A stretch of DNA of 64,000 nt from Caballeronia sp. LZ062 (lineage in GTDB: Bacteria > Pseudomonadota > Gammaproteobacteria > Burkholderiales > Burkholderiaceae): positions 2,108,001 through 2,172,000 of the forward strand of contig NZ_JARTWB010000002.1 of NCBI RefSeq assembly GCF_031450785.1. The letters run 5' to 3'. Shown piece by piece: positions 1 through 9,359 of the stretch (position 1 is the stretch's first letter; each line of letters starts with the position of its first letter). A model generated the notes under the pieces. It searched no databases and was not told the origin of the DNA. It saw only the letters and a program-made list of their open reading frames with translations. The position numbers were made by a program, and so were the translations under genes.

Positions 1-271
1 CCATGTCGGTTCCATGCCGCCGCGGAGTGACCGCGACGGTTCCTCTCGAATGCTTCGGACCAAACGGCCCGCGCGTAACCTCTGACGCCTCGCCAAAAAT
101 CGGCTCTCGGCAAGACGCCCCAAAAAAACAATGTGCCCGGTCGAGCCGTTCGGCTCGCCAGGCGCGTTTCACGTCAGACGCTCAACGCGTCCTGCCGCGG
201 TTCTTTCGCGCGAAACCTCATCGCAAAAAAACCGCGAGCGCGTGAACGTTGCCATCCACGCGCCCTGCGGC
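1..271. other. intergenic DNA downstream of dnaK
   Basis: I see no gene in this stretch. In most relatives dnaJ lies just downstream of dnaK, so this is probably the dnaK-dnaJ spacer, with dnaJ beyond the window edge. A short perfect inverted repeat, CGAGCCG-TT-CGGCTCG, lies at 142-157. Read on the minus strand it is followed about 14 nt later by a run of seven T (122-128), so it could be a weak or processed terminator between the two chaperone genes. That is inference. Confidence 0.45.
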
Positions 272-2224
272 TTAGTCCTTCTTCACTTCCTTGAAGTCGG
301 CGTCGACGACATCGTCATGCTGCTGGCTCGCGCCAGCCGATGCCGCTTCCGCGCCGGCCGCACCGGCAGCCGCACCCGCCGCGCCTTGCTGCGCCTGCAT
401 GTCGGCGTACATCTTCTCGCCGAGCTTTTGCGATGCGGTAGCCAGCGCCTCGATCTTCGCTTCGATCGTCGCCTTGTCGCTCGACGTGTTCTTCAGCGCC
501 TCTTCGAGTTCCTTCAGCGCGGCTTCGATCTTTTCCTTCTCCGAAGCGTCGACCTTGTCGCCGTACTCGGCAACCGCCTTCTTCGTGCTGTGGACCAGCG
601 CGTCGCCCTGATTGCGGGCATCGGCCAGTTCGCGCAGCTTGTGGTCTTCCTCGGCGTTGGCTTCGGCGTCCTTCACCATCTTGTCGATTTCAGCGTCCGT
701 CAGACCCGAGTTCGCCTTGATGGTGATCTTGTTTTCCTTGCCGGTCGCCTTGTCCTTCGCGCCGACGTGCAGAATGCCGTTCGCGTCGATGTCGAAAGTC
801 ACTTCGATCTGCGGCACGCCGCGCGGTGCGGGCGGAATGCCTTCGAGGTTGAACTCGCCGAGCAGCTTGTTGCCCGCCGCCATTTCGCGCTCGCCCTGGA
901 ACACCTTGATCGTCACGGCGCTCTGGTTGTCGTCCGCCGTCGAATACACTTGAGAGTGCTTCGTCGGGATCGTGGTGTTCTTGTTGATCATCTTCGTCAT
1001 CACGCCGCCGAGCGTCTCGATGCCGAGCGAAAGCGGAGTCACGTCGAGCAGCAGCACGTCCTTGCGGTCGCCCGAGAGAACCTGACCTTGAATCGCGGCG
1101 CCCACGGCCACGGCTTCGTCCGGGTTCACGTCACGGCGCGGTTCCTTGCCGAAGAACTCCTTCACCTTCTCCTGCACCTTCGGCATACGCGTCATGCCGC
1201 CGACGAGGATCACGTCGTCGATTTCGCCGACCTTCACGCCCGCATCCTTGATGGCGGTGCGGCACGGTTCGATCGTGCGCTCGATCAGGTCTTCCACGAG
1301 TGCTTCGAGCTTCGCGCGGGTGATCTTCAGGTTCAGGTGCTTAGGACCGGAAGCGTCCGCCGTGATGTACGGCAGGTTGATTTCGGTCTGCGCCGTGGAC
1401 GACAGTTCGATCTTCGCCTTCTCAGCCGCTTCCTTCAGGCGTTGCAGCGCGAGCACGTCCTTCGACAGATCGACGCCCTGCTCCTTCTTGAACTCGCTGA
1501 TGATGTAATCGATGATGCGCTGGTCGAAGTCTTCGCCGCCCAGGAACGTGTCGCCGTTCGTGGAGAGCACTTCGAACTGCATTTCGCCGTCCACATCCGC
1601 GATTTCGATGATCGAAATGTCGAACGTGCCGCCGCCCAGGTCGAACACGGCGATCTTGCGGTCGCCCTTTTCGGCCTTGTCGAGGCCGAACGCGAGCGCG
1701 GCTGCCGTCGGTTCGTTGATGATGCGCTTGACTTCCAGACCGGCGATGCGGCCCGCGTCCTTGGTGGCCTGACGCTGGCTGTCGTTGAAGTACGCCGGAA
1801 CCGTGATGACGGCTTCCGTCACCGGCTCGCCGAGGTAGTCTTCAGCGGTCTTCTTCATCTTGCGCAGCACTTCGGCCGAGATTTGCGGCGGCGCGAGCTT
1901 CTCGCCGTGCGCTTCGACCCATGCGTCGCCGTTGTCGGCCTTGACGATCTTGTAGGGCATCAGGCCGATGTCCTTCTGCACTTCCTTCTCTTCGAAGCGG
2001 CGGCCGATCAGGCGCTTGACCGCGTACAGCGTGTTGCGCGGATTCGTGACCGACTGACGCTTGGCAGGCGCGCCGACGAGGATCTCGTTGTCATCCATAT
2101 ACGCGATGATCGACGGCGTGGTGCGCGCGCCTTCCGAGTTCTCGATGACCTTGACCTGATTGCCTTCCATCAGCGCCACGCACGAGTTCGTGGTGCCGAG
2201 GTCGATGCCGATGATTTTGCCCAT
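272..2224 (-). CDS. dnaK: Molecular chaperone DnaK (Hsp70)
   Basis: Cytosolic Hsp70 that binds exposed hydrophobic segments in an ATP-dependent cycle with DnaJ and GrpE. The 650-residue protein has the usual length. The N-terminal ATPase domain opens with [12 protein letters not shown] and contains [14 protein letters not shown] and [13 protein letters not shown]. The substrate-binding domain begins near [14 protein letters not shown], and the protein ends in the typical [14 protein letters not shown] tail after an Ala/Gly-rich linker. The ATG is preceded by AGGAG at a good distance. It is the last gene of the grpE-thioredoxin-dnaK group on this strand and has an additional promoter of its own at 2330-2358. 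The identity is certain. Confidence 0.99.
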   Translation of the reverse strand: MGKIIGIDLGTTNSCVALMEGNQVKVIENSEGARTTPSIIAYMDDNEILVGAPAKRQSVTNPRNTLYAVKRLIGRRFEEKEVQKDIGLMPYKIVKADNGDAWVEAHGEKLAPPQISAEVLRKMKKTAEDYLGEPVTEAVITVPAYFNDSQRQATKDAGRIAGLEVKRIINEPTAAALAFGLDKAEKGDRKIAVFDLGGGTFDISIIEIADVDGEMQFEVLSTNGDTFLGGEDFDQRIIDYIISEFKKEQGVDLSKDVLALQRLKEAAEKAKIELSSTAQTEINLPYITADASGPKHLNLKITRAKLEALVEDLIERTIEPCRTAIKDAGVKVGEIDDVILVGGMTRMPKVQEKVKEFFGKEPRRDVNPDEAVAVGAAIQGQVLSGDRKDVLLLDVTPLSLGIETLGGVMTKMINKNTTIPTKHSQVYSTADDNQSAVTIKVFQGEREMAAGNKLLGEFNLEGIPPAPRGVPQIEVTFDIDANGILHVGAKDKATGKENKITIKANSGLTDAEIDKMVKDAEANAEEDHKLRELADARNQGDALVHSTKKAVAEYGDKVDASEKEKIEAALKELEEALKNTSSDKATIEAKIEALATASQKLGEKMYADMQAQQGAAGAAAGAAGAEAASAGASQQHDDVVDADFKEVKKD

Positions 2225-2329
2225 TTTTTATACTCTCCTAGCTTTGATCGCTTTGGCGCTGCGGCCGGGGAACGCCGGCTTTTGCGGCCGATTCAACGGG
2301 CCGAACGCCCAAAATTCATACCTGTACGC

Positions 2330-2358
2330 AAGATAAGAGCGCCGGTTTCGTTTTCAAG
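2330..2358 (-). promoter_or_regulatory. dnaK-proximal promoter, sigma70 and/or sigma32-like
   Basis: On the minus strand TTGAAA (2352-2357) and TATCTT (2330-2335) are 16 nt apart, a reasonable sigma70 arrangement about 105 bp before the dnaK start. The -35 part extends to CTTGAAA, the sigma32 -35 core, and TCTTATCT, 14 nt downstream of CTTGAA, is a partial match to the sigma32 -10 CCCCATnT. The element could therefore serve basal and heat-induced transcription of dnaK independently of the grpE promoter. The motif is seen; activity is inferred. Confidence 0.5.
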
Positions 2359-2404
2359 ACCCTGAATCCAATGCGGTCTATAACTTTTTTGCGCCCGGCT
2401 CGCG

Positions 2405-2800
2405 TCATTCCTTTGCTGCCGCCGCGCGGATTTTCTCGCGCGCCGCCGCGACTGCCGCCTGGAACTGCGCGAGCCCGTGCCAGCCGGTCGCACGGCCCAG
2501 CCGCTTGCCGCGGTGGAAGAAAAACCACGTCGGCACGCCGTGCAGCATGAAGCGGCGGCCCAACTCGCGATGCTCGTACACGTTGCTATGGAACCACTTC
2601 AGCCCGAGCGCGCGAATGGCCTCGGGCTGCGCGAGCATCGCTTTCTTCGCGATTTCGCAGTTGAAGCAGTCGAGGCCCCAGAAGAACACGACGGCCAGTT
2701 CGTCACCCGCCGACGCCAGCCCAGCGTCGAAGCCGGCAGCGTCCAGTTCCTGCATGTCGAAGACAGAGAAAGCGGTGGAATCGACGGGCACGTTGGCCAT
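2405..2800 (-). CDS. Thioredoxin-family protein with CFNC active site
   Basis: A 131-residue thioredoxin-fold protein without a signal peptide, so presumably cytosolic. The redox motif is C45-F-N-C48 in the context FFWGLDCFNCEIAKKAM, not the canonical WCGPC. The cis-Pro loop is visible as HGVPTWFFF, and the C-terminal helix is Ala-rich. It lies between grpE (19 nt gap) and dnaK on the same strand, so it is probably co-transcribed with these chaperones and heat-induced. A role as a redox partner of the chaperone system is inference; the exact substrate is unknown. Confidence 0.85.
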   Translation of the reverse strand: MANVPVDSTAFSVFDMQELDAAGFDAGLASAGDELAVVFFWGLDCFNCEIAKKAMLAQPEAIRALGLKWFHSNVYEHRELGRRFMLHGVPTWFFFHRGKRLGRATGWHGLAQFQAAVAAAREKIRAAAAKE

Positions 2801-2819
2801 GATCGCGAACCTCGCGGGC

Positions 2820-3410
2820 TTACTTCGGCGCAGCGACGGTGACGAGCGCCGGACGCAGCACGCGGTCGGCGATGATATAGCCCTTCTGCAGCACCGCGAC
2901 GACCGTGTTCGGCTCCTGATCGGCCGGCACCATGGAGATGGCCTGATGACGATGCGGGTCGAACTTCTCGCCGACCGGATTCAGCGCGACGACGCGGCCC
3001 TTTTCCAGCGCGCCGGTCAACTGGCGCAGCGTCAGTTCGACGCCTTCGCGCACCTTGGCGAGGTCGGTGGATTGATCCGCGAGCGCGGCTTCGAGGCTGT
3101 CGAGCACCGGCAGCAGGTTTTCCGCGAAATTTTCGATAGCGAACTTGTGCGCCTTGGCCACGTCTTCCTGGCCGCGGCGACGCACGTTTTCCGTTTCGGC
3201 CTTGGCGCGCAGGAATTCCTCCTGAAGCGCGGCCACGCGAGCCTGGGCTTCCGCCAGTGCGGTTTCGGTGGCTTGAGCGGCAGCTTCCGGTGTGGCGCTG
3301 CCGTCGGCGGCGGCCTGCGTGCCTGCCTGATTGGAGTCGGCGGCCTGGCGCGCGTTTTCGTCGGCGGGCGTGGGGTTCTGGCTCGCTGAATTCTCTTGCG
3401 TGTTTTCCAT
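2820..3410 (-). CDS. grpE: GrpE nucleotide exchange factor of DnaK
   Basis: Cofactor that releases ADP from DnaK. The 196-residue protein has an acidic, disordered N-terminus, a long coiled coil (roughly residues 45-110, with [22 protein letters not shown]) and a C-terminal beta domain containing [14 protein letters not shown] and [13 protein letters not shown] chose the start at MENTQEN, which matches the family's usual beginning in this group. An upstream in-frame ATG five codons earlier (3425) is possible, and neither has a clear Shine-Dalgarno. A sigma32-type promoter lies 88-117 bp upstream. Confidence 0.96.
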   Translation of the reverse strand: MENTQENSASQNPTPADENARQAADSNQAGTQAAADGSATPEAAAQATETALAEAQARVAALQEEFLRAKAETENVRRRGQEDVAKAHKFAIENFAENLLPVLDSLEAALADQSTDLAKVREGVELTLRQLTGALEKGRVVALNPVGEKFDPHRHQAISMVPADQEPNTVVAVLQKGYIIADRVLRPALVTVAAPK

Positions 3411-3497
3411 GTCGCTGAATGTCATTACCGTGAATGGATGGATCGGGAATACCGCCGGTCATCAAGCGGCCGACGCGCTTCCTCGCGCTAGCTGCCG

Positions 3498-3527
3498 AAA
3501 TTGGGGCAGCGGAAAAGTTTTCAAGGC
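3498..3527 (-). promoter_or_regulatory. Sigma32 (RpoH) heat-shock promoter upstream of grpE
   Basis: On the minus strand CTTGAA (3520-3525) is followed after exactly 13 nt by CCCCAATTT (3498-3506). This is close to the RpoH consensus (CTTGAA, 13-17 nt, CCCCATnT). It points at grpE, giving an inferred untranslated leader of about 80 nt. No CIRCE-type operator is visible here, so this unit appears to be RpoH-driven rather than directly HrcA-controlled. Confidence 0.85.
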
Positions 3528-3774
3528 TTTGTCAGATCAAAATCTGAACGTCAGTGTGCCAGTGCGGGCGCGCGCGAAATAAGCGGTAACGGACGTTTCG
3601 CCGCATCGCGTAAATTGAGATTGAGGGAATGCAACGGCTCACCTACACTTCGTTTGAGCACCGCAGGACGCACGTTTACCCTAATCCTACGATTGCTTCA
3701 AACCGCTTACGCGTCGCCACTTTCCTGATCCTCGCGCGGTCGTACGGCCGCCTTTCCCGCTTTCCGGGGGTACC

Positions 3775-3936
3775 ATGAAACTGACCTTTGCCATCGCGGT
3801 GGTCGCACTGGTACTCGTCGCGGGAACCACGACCATCTGCATGTCCGGCGCACTGACCGCCCGTACCACCGAGTACGGCGGCGTGCACGCGACGGTCGAA
3901 GAATTCTTCAATCCGAACCTGAAAATCTGTCGATGA
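3775..3936 (+). CDS. Small exported or membrane-anchored protein, 53 aa
   Basis: A short open frame starting with ATG about 6 nt after a GGGGG stretch. The product starts MKLTFAIAVVALVLVAG, a basic residue followed by a hydrophobic segment of about 16 residues, which looks like a signal peptide or single membrane anchor. A polar 30-residue tail ends FFNPNLKICR. It is too short for most gene finders. Its last 29 nt overlap the convergent 3' end of hslR. I do not recognise a family. The start, the hydrophobic N-terminus and the lack of any other gene in this interval support it, but conservation has not been tested. Confidence 0.55.
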   Translation: MKLTFAIAVVALVLVAGTTTICMSGALTARTTEYGGVHATVEEFFNPNLKICR

Positions 3937-4315
3937 TGCGGCGGTCGCGCTTGGTCGGCCTGCCCTGCATCTCGGCCGCCGGCTCGCGGAAAGTCTTGCG
4001 CCGTTCTGCTTCGGCAAGACGCTTGGTGCGGCCTTCGTCCGTCTCGGCATAGAGCGTCTGCGCCACCGGCGCGGGCCCGCGCACGTCGCAAAGCCCGAGC
4101 ACCTGCACTTGCCACACGACCCGCTCGATATCGATCTCCACGATATCGCCCACGCGCACGTCCTTGGACGGCTTCACGTTCGCGCCGCCGATCCTCACCC
4201 GGCCTTTCTCGACCGCGTCGCTCGCGAGCGAACGCGTCTTGAAGAAGCGAGCTGCCCACAGCCATTTGTCGATGCGCAGACGCGCGCCCGGTTCCGTCGT
4301 GATCTTGTAATTCAT
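3908..4315 (-). CDS. hslR: Hsp15-type S4-domain RNA-binding protein
   Basis: A 135-residue protein whose residues 11-70 form an S4 RNA-binding domain (RLRIDKWLWAARFFKTRSLA, then GRVRIGGANVKPSKDVRVGD). A basic C-terminal extension includes RPTKRDRRIIDRF. This is the Hsp15/HslR architecture; the family binds 50S subunits carrying stalled nascent chains and helps recycle them under heat stress. It is downstream of hrcA and hemH on the same strand (25 nt from hemH), which fits a heat-shock cluster with grpE and dnaK. Confidence 0.9.
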   Translation of the reverse strand: MNYKITTEPGARLRIDKWLWAARFFKTRSLASDAVEKGRVRIGGANVKPSKDVRVGDIVEIDIERVVWQVQVLGLCDVRGPAPVAQTLYAETDEGRTKRLAEAERRKTFREPAAEMQGRPTKRDRRIIDRFSGSD

Positions 4316-4340
4316 GGCGATTCTCGTGCGATGAGCGGAT

Positions 4341-5408
4341 TCAGGCCGCTACCGTCACTGGTTGCGCGGCCTGTACCGGCCATCCTTGCAGATGTTGTGC
4401 CGCGATCTCGCCTAGCGCCTTGATCCACGCCGGCGACGCGTTCAGGCAGGGAATGCGATGGAATTGCTTGCCGCCCGCCTTCAGGAATTCGTCGCGCACT
4501 TCCATGCCGATTTCCTCGATGGTTTCGAGGCAGTCCGCCGTGAAGCCCGGGCAGAACACGTCCACGCGCGCGACGCCGCCCGCGCCCAGTTCCGCGAGCG
4601 TTGGCGCGGTGTACGGCTGAAGCCACTCCGCGCGGCCGAAGCGCGACTGGAACGTCACGCGGCATTCCACGGGCGTCAGCCCCAACGCCGACGCGAGCAG
4701 CGAGCCCGTCAACTGGCATTGGTCGTGATAAGGGTCGCCTAAGTCCATGGTCCGCTTCGGGACGCCGTGGAAACTCAGCACCAGTTTGTCGCCCGAGGCG
4801 AAGTCCGGCTGACCGTGCTGCCGCCAGTAGTCGCGGACCTGCTCGGCGAGCGCTGCGATATAGGCCGGATGATCCGCGTAGTGGCGAATGGTGCGGATCT
4901 CCGGCTGATTGCGCACGCGCTTGAGCGCAGTGAAGGCGTCGTCGAAAGCGGTGGCCGTGGTCGACGACGAATACTGCGGATACATCGGCACGAACAGAAT
5001 GCGGTCGGCGCCTTCCAGCTTCAGCTGATTCAGCATGGCGCCGATGCCCGGCGTGCCGTAGCGCATCGCGTAGTCGACGATCACGTGATAGTCGTTTGCC
5101 GCGAAAAGCCGCCGCAAACCTTCGACCTGCCGTTCCGTATAGACGCGTAACGGCGAGCCTTCAGGCATCCACACTTGGGCGTACTTTTTAGCCGATGCCC
5201 GCCCGCGAAACGGCAGGATGATGCCGCGCAGAATGATTTGCCAGATGAACGACGGGATTTCGACGACGCGCGGATCGCTCAAAAATTGCGCGAGATATTT
5301 GCGCACCGCGCGCGGCGTGGGCGCGTCCGGCGTGCCGAGATTGATCAGCAGCACCGCGACACGATGGGAGGCGCTGGGCTGCGAGGGCAACTCGAGGTCG
5401 AAACGCAT
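4341..5408 (-). CDS. hemH: Ferrochelatase
   Basis: Last step of protoheme synthesis: insertion of Fe2+ into protoporphyrin IX, at the cytosolic face of the membrane. The protein has 355 residues. The N-terminal motif [14 protein letters not shown] is present, the catalytic His is in LSFHGVP (His214) and the conserved acidic residue in CLETIEEI (Glu295). [13 protein letters not shown] is the family signature. It lies between hrcA and hslR on the same strand, a gene order I associate with Burkholderia. Confidence 0.97.
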   Translation of the reverse strand: MRFDLELPSQPSASHRVAVLLINLGTPDAPTPRAVRKYLAQFLSDPRVVEIPSFIWQIILRGIILPFRGRASAKKYAQVWMPEGSPLRVYTERQVEGLRRLFAANDYHVIVDYAMRYGTPGIGAMLNQLKLEGADRILFVPMYPQYSSSTTATAFDDAFTALKRVRNQPEIRTIRHYADHPAYIAALAEQVRDYWRQHGQPDFASGDKLVLSFHGVPKRTMDLGDPYHDQCQLTGSLLASALGLTPVECRVTFQSRFGRAEWLQPYTAPTLAELGAGGVARVDVFCPGFTADCLETIEEIGMEVRDEFLKAGGKQFHRIPCLNASPAWIKALGEIAAQHLQGWPVQAAQPVTVAA

Positions 5409-5536
5409 AGGGCAAGGCAGCCGAAAGTCATCGAAAGGTGAAGGCCATTATAGCGGCGCGTTCCGACGCAGAGCATTGGCCGAACGGCCGAGTGGCGGCG
5501 CCGTCCGAGGCGCGGCAAGATGCCGGCAAAGGCGCG

Positions 5537-6553
5537 TTATTGCTGGCTGAGCGACATGGACAAGAGGCGCGCCGTGATATCGACGATGGGAATCACGCGG
5601 TTGTAGGCCATGCGCGTCGGGCCGATCACGCCGAGCGTACCGACGATCTTGCCGTTGACTTCGTACGGCGCGGTCACGACGCTCATTTCCTCGATCGGCA
5701 CGAGATTCGATTCCCCGCCGATGAAGATCTGCACGCCCTGCGCGTGACTCGAAACATCCAGCAATTGCAGGAGGCTCGTCTTTTGGTCGAAGAGGTCGAA
5801 AAGTTTGCGCAGGCGCGCCATGTCGGACGAAAGGTCCGCGACTTCGAGCAGATTGCGCTCGCCGGAAATCAGCACGGTCTCGCCGGGATCGGTCTCGGCC
5901 GTGCTCGCGACGACCGCCGCTTGCATGAGCGTGGTCATGTCGCCGCGCAATTGGTCGATTTCCTCGCGCAGCCGGCGGCGCACTTCGTCGAAGGACAGGC
6001 CCGCGAAATGCGCGTTGATGTAGTTGGAGGCTTCCGTGAGTTGCGAGGGCGAGTAGTCGCGCTGCGTGGCCATCATGCGGTTCTGCACGTCGCCTTCCGG
6101 CGTCACGATGATCAGCAGAATGCGCTTGTCCGACAGCCGCATGAACTCAATCTGCTTGAACATATGGCTTCGGCGCGGGGTAAGGATCACGCCCGCGAAC
6201 GAGGACAGACTGGACAGCACGCTCGCCGCTGCCGCGACGATCTTCTGCGGCTCCTCGCCTTGCAGACGCGTCTTGACGGCCGTGGTCATCGCCTCGTCCT
6301 GCGGGGCTTCGACCGTCAGCATGGTGTCGACGAACAGGCGATAGCCGCGCGGCGTGGGAATGCGCCCGGCCGACGTATGCGGACTCGCGACGAGGCCGAG
6401 GTCCTCGAGGTCCGACATCACGTTGCGGATGGTCGCGGGACTCAGTTCGAGACCGGAGTGCCGTGATAACGTGCGCGAACCGACCGGCTGACCTTCGGCG
6501 ATGTAACGCTCGATCAACGTTTTTAGGAGGGTTTGTGCACGTGGGTCTAGCAT
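5537..6553 (-). CDS. hrcA: Heat-inducible transcription repressor HrcA
   Basis: Repressor of CIRCE-controlled heat-shock genes (typically groESL). The N-terminal winged helix includes [18 protein letters not shown] and [16 protein letters not shown], followed by [17 protein letters not shown]. The central dimerisation and insert domains and a C-terminal [18 protein letters not shown] motif are intact. I start at ATG (MLDPRAQ), the usual start in this genus; an in-frame TTG two codons upstream (6559) would extend it. No CIRCE site is visible in this window, so its targets are probably elsewhere. It is divergent from nadK. Confidence 0.96.
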   Translation of the reverse strand: MLDPRAQTLLKTLIERYIAEGQPVGSRTLSRHSGLELSPATIRNVMSDLEDLGLVASPHTSAGRIPTPRGYRLFVDTMLTVEAPQDEAMTTAVKTRLQGEEPQKIVAAAASVLSSLSSFAGVILTPRRSHMFKQIEFMRLSDKRILLIIVTPEGDVQNRMMATQRDYSPSQLTEASNYINAHFAGLSFDEVRRRLREEIDQLRGDMTTLMQAAVVASTAETDPGETVLISGERNLLEVADLSSDMARLRKLFDLFDQKTSLLQLLDVSSHAQGVQIFIGGESNLVPIEEMSVVTAPYEVNGKIVGTLGVIGPTRMAYNRVIPIVDITARLLSMSLSQQ

Positions 6554-6739
6554 GGGCAAATTTTAGCGCAACGTGTCAGGACGCGGCGACCGGTGCCGCC
6601 GCTTCAGCGCGCCGTTCCGGGCCGCGTCCGTCTGTTAGCCGATCGTTCAATGTCTGCTCCATTCTAGCGACAAACCGGACGCGCCCAAGACCGCGCGCGC
6701 CCGGTTCTTTTCGCCTTCCACCTATGGTGTAATGCCGGC

Positions 6740-7633
6740 ATGGAAATTGGCCAATTCAAGACCGTCGCCCTTGTCGGGCGAACCAACACACCCGGCATCG
6801 AGGCGCCGCTGCGATCCCTCGCGGAGCACATTGCGAACCAGGGCTTCGACGTCGTGTTCGAAGCGGGCACCGCGAAGGACGTCGGCGTGAGCGAATATCC
6901 CGGCTTGTCGATCGCGGAAATCGGCGCGCGGGCGGATGTCGCCGTCGTGCTAGGAGGCGACGGCACCATGCTCGGCGTCGGCCGCCAGCTCGCGCCGTAC
7001 AGGACGCCGCTCATCGGCGTGAATCACGGGCGGCTCGGCTTCATCACGGACATTCCGCTCGCGGAAATGCGCGAACGCGTGCCGCAAATGCTCGCCGGGC
7101 AGTTCGAGCGCGAGGAGCGCAGCCTGCTCGAAGCGCGGATCGTGCGCAATGACAAGCCCATTTACCACGCGCTCGCGTTCAACGACGTAGTCGTGAATCG
7201 CAGCGGCTTTTCGGGCATGGCGGAGTTGCGCGTCTCGGTGGACGGCCACTTCATGTACAACCAGCGCTCCGACGGGCTGATCGTCGCCACACCGACCGGC
7301 TCCACGGCGTATGCGCTGTCGTCGGCCGGGCCGATCCTGCATCCGCAGCTGCAAGGCTTCGTGCTCGTGCCCATTGCGCCGCATTCGCTTTCGAACCGTC
7401 CGATCGTGCTGCCCGACGACTCGAAGGTCACCATTCAGATCATCGGCGGGCGCGACGTGAACGTGAACTTCGACATGCAGTCCTTCACGGCGGTCGAACT
7501 GAACGACGCCATCGAGGTGCGGCGCTCCAGGTACACCGTGCCGGTTCTGCATCCGGTCGGCTACAGCACGTACGCCACGCTGCGCAAGAAGCTCCACTGG
7601 AACGAGCATCCCTCGCAGGACTCGTCTGTCTGA
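6740..7633 (+). CDS. nadK: NAD kinase
   Basis: ATP-dependent phosphorylation of NAD+ to NADP+, cytosolic. The protein has 297 residues, the typical length. The active-site GGDG motif is at 72-75 ([11 protein letters not shown]), NHGRLGF near 95, and [15 protein letters not shown] near 175, all diagnostic of the PpnK family. There is no convincing Shine-Dalgarno, and a TGTAAT -10-like hexamer ends only 6 nt before the ATG, so the message may be leaderless. It is followed after 35 nt by recN on the same strand. Confidence 0.97.
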   Translation: MEIGQFKTVALVGRTNTPGIEAPLRSLAEHIANQGFDVVFEAGTAKDVGVSEYPGLSIAEIGARADVAVVLGGDGTMLGVGRQLAPYRTPLIGVNHGRLGFITDIPLAEMRERVPQMLAGQFEREERSLLEARIVRNDKPIYHALAFNDVVVNRSGFSGMAELRVSVDGHFMYNQRSDGLIVATPTGSTAYALSSAGPILHPQLQGFVLVPIAPHSLSNRPIVLPDDSKVTIQIIGGRDVNVNFDMQSFTAVELNDAIEVRRSRYTVPVLHPVGYSTYATLRKKLHWNEHPSQDSSV

Positions 7634-7668
7634 CCGCACAACTTCGCCGAACACTTCCCGAAGCGTCC

Positions 7669-9321
7669 ATGCTCCGTCATCTCTCCATTCGAGACTTCGT
7701 CATCGTTGCCGCGCTCGACATCGAATTCGATTCGGGCTTCACGGTATTTTCGGGTGAAACCGGCGCGGGCAAGTCGATTCTGATCGACGCCCTTGCGCTC
7801 ACGCTCGGCGCGCGTGCCGACGCGAGCGTCGTGCGCACGGGCGAGCCGCGCGCGGACATCACCGCCGAGTTCGGCACGCACGCGCACGTGGTTCGCTGGC
7901 TCGACGAGCACACGCTCTCGCAGGACGGTGACACCGTGATGCTGCGCCGCGTGATCGATTCGAGCGGCCGCTCGCGCGCGTTCATCAACGGCACGCCGGC
8001 CACGCTGACGCAGCTTCGCGAAGTAGGCGAAATGCTCGTCGACATCCACGGTCAGCACGCGCATCAATTATTGATGCGGCCGGACGCGCAGCGCGAGCTG
8101 TTTGATACGCACGCCGGTCTCGTCGATACGGCGAGCACCGTGAATCGCGCATGGCGCGCGTATCGCGAGGCGCAGCAGGCCGTCGATGCCGCGCAAAGCC
8201 GCGACCGCGAACTGCAACTGGAGCGCGAGCGTCTCGCGTGGCAACTGAGCGAATTCGACAAGCTCGCGCCACAGCCCGGCGAATGGGAGGAAGTGAGCGC
8301 GGAGCACCATCGGCTGTCGCATTCGGCGAGTCTCATCGACGGAGTGCAGAACGCGCTCGGCGCGCTCTCCGAATCCGATGACGCGATGATCTCGCAACTC
8401 GGCGCGATCATCTCCAAGCTGCGGACTCTGGCGGACATCGACCCGGCGCTCAACGACGTGCTGGCCTCCCTCGAACCGGCCGAGATTCAGTTGCAGGAGG
8501 CGTCGTACTCGCTGTCGCACTACGCGCAGCGGCTGGAACTCGATCCGGACCGGCTCGCGCAAGTCGAAAAGCGCATGGATCAATTGCACTCGACGGCGCG
8601 CAAGTTCCGCCTTCAGCCCGAAGCTCTCCCGGAAGAACACGAAGCGCGCCGCCGGCAGCTTGCCGCGCTCGACGCCGCCGCCGATCTCGACGCGCTGAAC
8701 GCCGCCGCCGAAAAAGCGAAGGACGCTTATCTCGCCGAAGCGAAAGCGCTCTCGAAGGCGCGCGCGAAGGCGGCCAAGGCGCTCTCGAAAGCCGTCACCG
8801 AAGGCATGCAGGAACTGTCGATGGCGGGCGGCAGCTTCGAAGTCGCGCTCGTGCCGCTCGCGGAAGGCGGCGCGAACGGGCTCGAGCAGATCGAGTTTCG
8901 CGTCGCGGGTCACGCGGGCGTGGCGCTTCGGCCGCTCGCGAAGGTCGCGTCGGGAGGCGAGTTGGCCCGCATCAGCCTCGCGCTCGCCGTGATCGCGAGT
9001 ACCGCCAGCCCGACGCCCACGCTAATCTTCGACGAAGTGGACACGGGCATCGGCGGTGGCGTCGCGGAAGTCGTCGGAAGGCTGCTGCATCAACTCGGAC
9101 GCGACCGTCAGGTGCTGTGTGTCACGCACTTGCCGCAAGTGGCTGCGCGCGGGGATCAGCATTTCCAGGTCGCGAAGTCATCCGACGATGCCGGCGGCAC
9201 GGTCAGCACGGTGACGCCGCTCGACAAGGCGAAGCGCATCGAGGAAGTGGCGCGCATGCTCGGCGGTATCGAAATCACGGCGACGACGCGCAAGCACGCG
9301 AAGGAGATGCTGGCGGCGTGA
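7669..9321 (+). CDS. recN: DNA repair protein RecN
   Basis: SMC-like ATPase involved in double-strand break repair. The 550-residue protein has a Walker A motif at 29-36 (GETGAGKS), a long central coiled-coil region rich in Glu/Ala/Arg, the ABC signature VASGGELARISLALA and the Walker B motif TLIFDEVDTGIGG, followed by CVTHLPQVAARGDQHF. These are all standard for RecN. It lies directly after nadK, a common pairing. I see no LexA box in the 35-bp spacer, so any SOS control would have to act upstream. Confidence 0.97.
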   Translation: MLRHLSIRDFVIVAALDIEFDSGFTVFSGETGAGKSILIDALALTLGARADASVVRTGEPRADITAEFGTHAHVVRWLDEHTLSQDGDTVMLRRVIDSSGRSRAFINGTPATLTQLREVGEMLVDIHGQHAHQLLMRPDAQRELFDTHAGLVDTASTVNRAWRAYREAQQAVDAAQSRDRELQLERERLAWQLSEFDKLAPQPGEWEEVSAEHHRLSHSASLIDGVQNALGALSESDDAMISQLGAIISKLRTLADIDPALNDVLASLEPAEIQLQEASYSLSHYAQRLELDPDRLAQVEKRMDQLHSTARKFRLQPEALPEEHEARRRQLAALDAAADLDALNAAAEKAKDAYLAEAKALSKARAKAAKALSKAVTEGMQELSMAGGSFEVALVPLAEGGANGLEQIEFRVAGHAGVALRPLAKVASGGELARISLALAVIASTASPTPTLIFDEVDTGIGGGVAEVVGRLLHQLGRDRQVLCVTHLPQVAARGDQHFQVAKSSDDAGGTVSTVTPLDKAKRIEEVARMLGGIEITATTRKHAKEMLAA

Positions 9322-9359
9322 GTTCGGCGGCGGGGGCGGGACGCGGCTTACGCTACCAC

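Noticed and set aside
131..2365. A 744-codon open frame antisense to dnaK
   Set aside because: It mirrors dnaK almost exactly, is Arg/His/Val-rich as expected from the complement of high-GC codons, and has no recognisable domain. Long antisense frames over dnaK are a known artefact.
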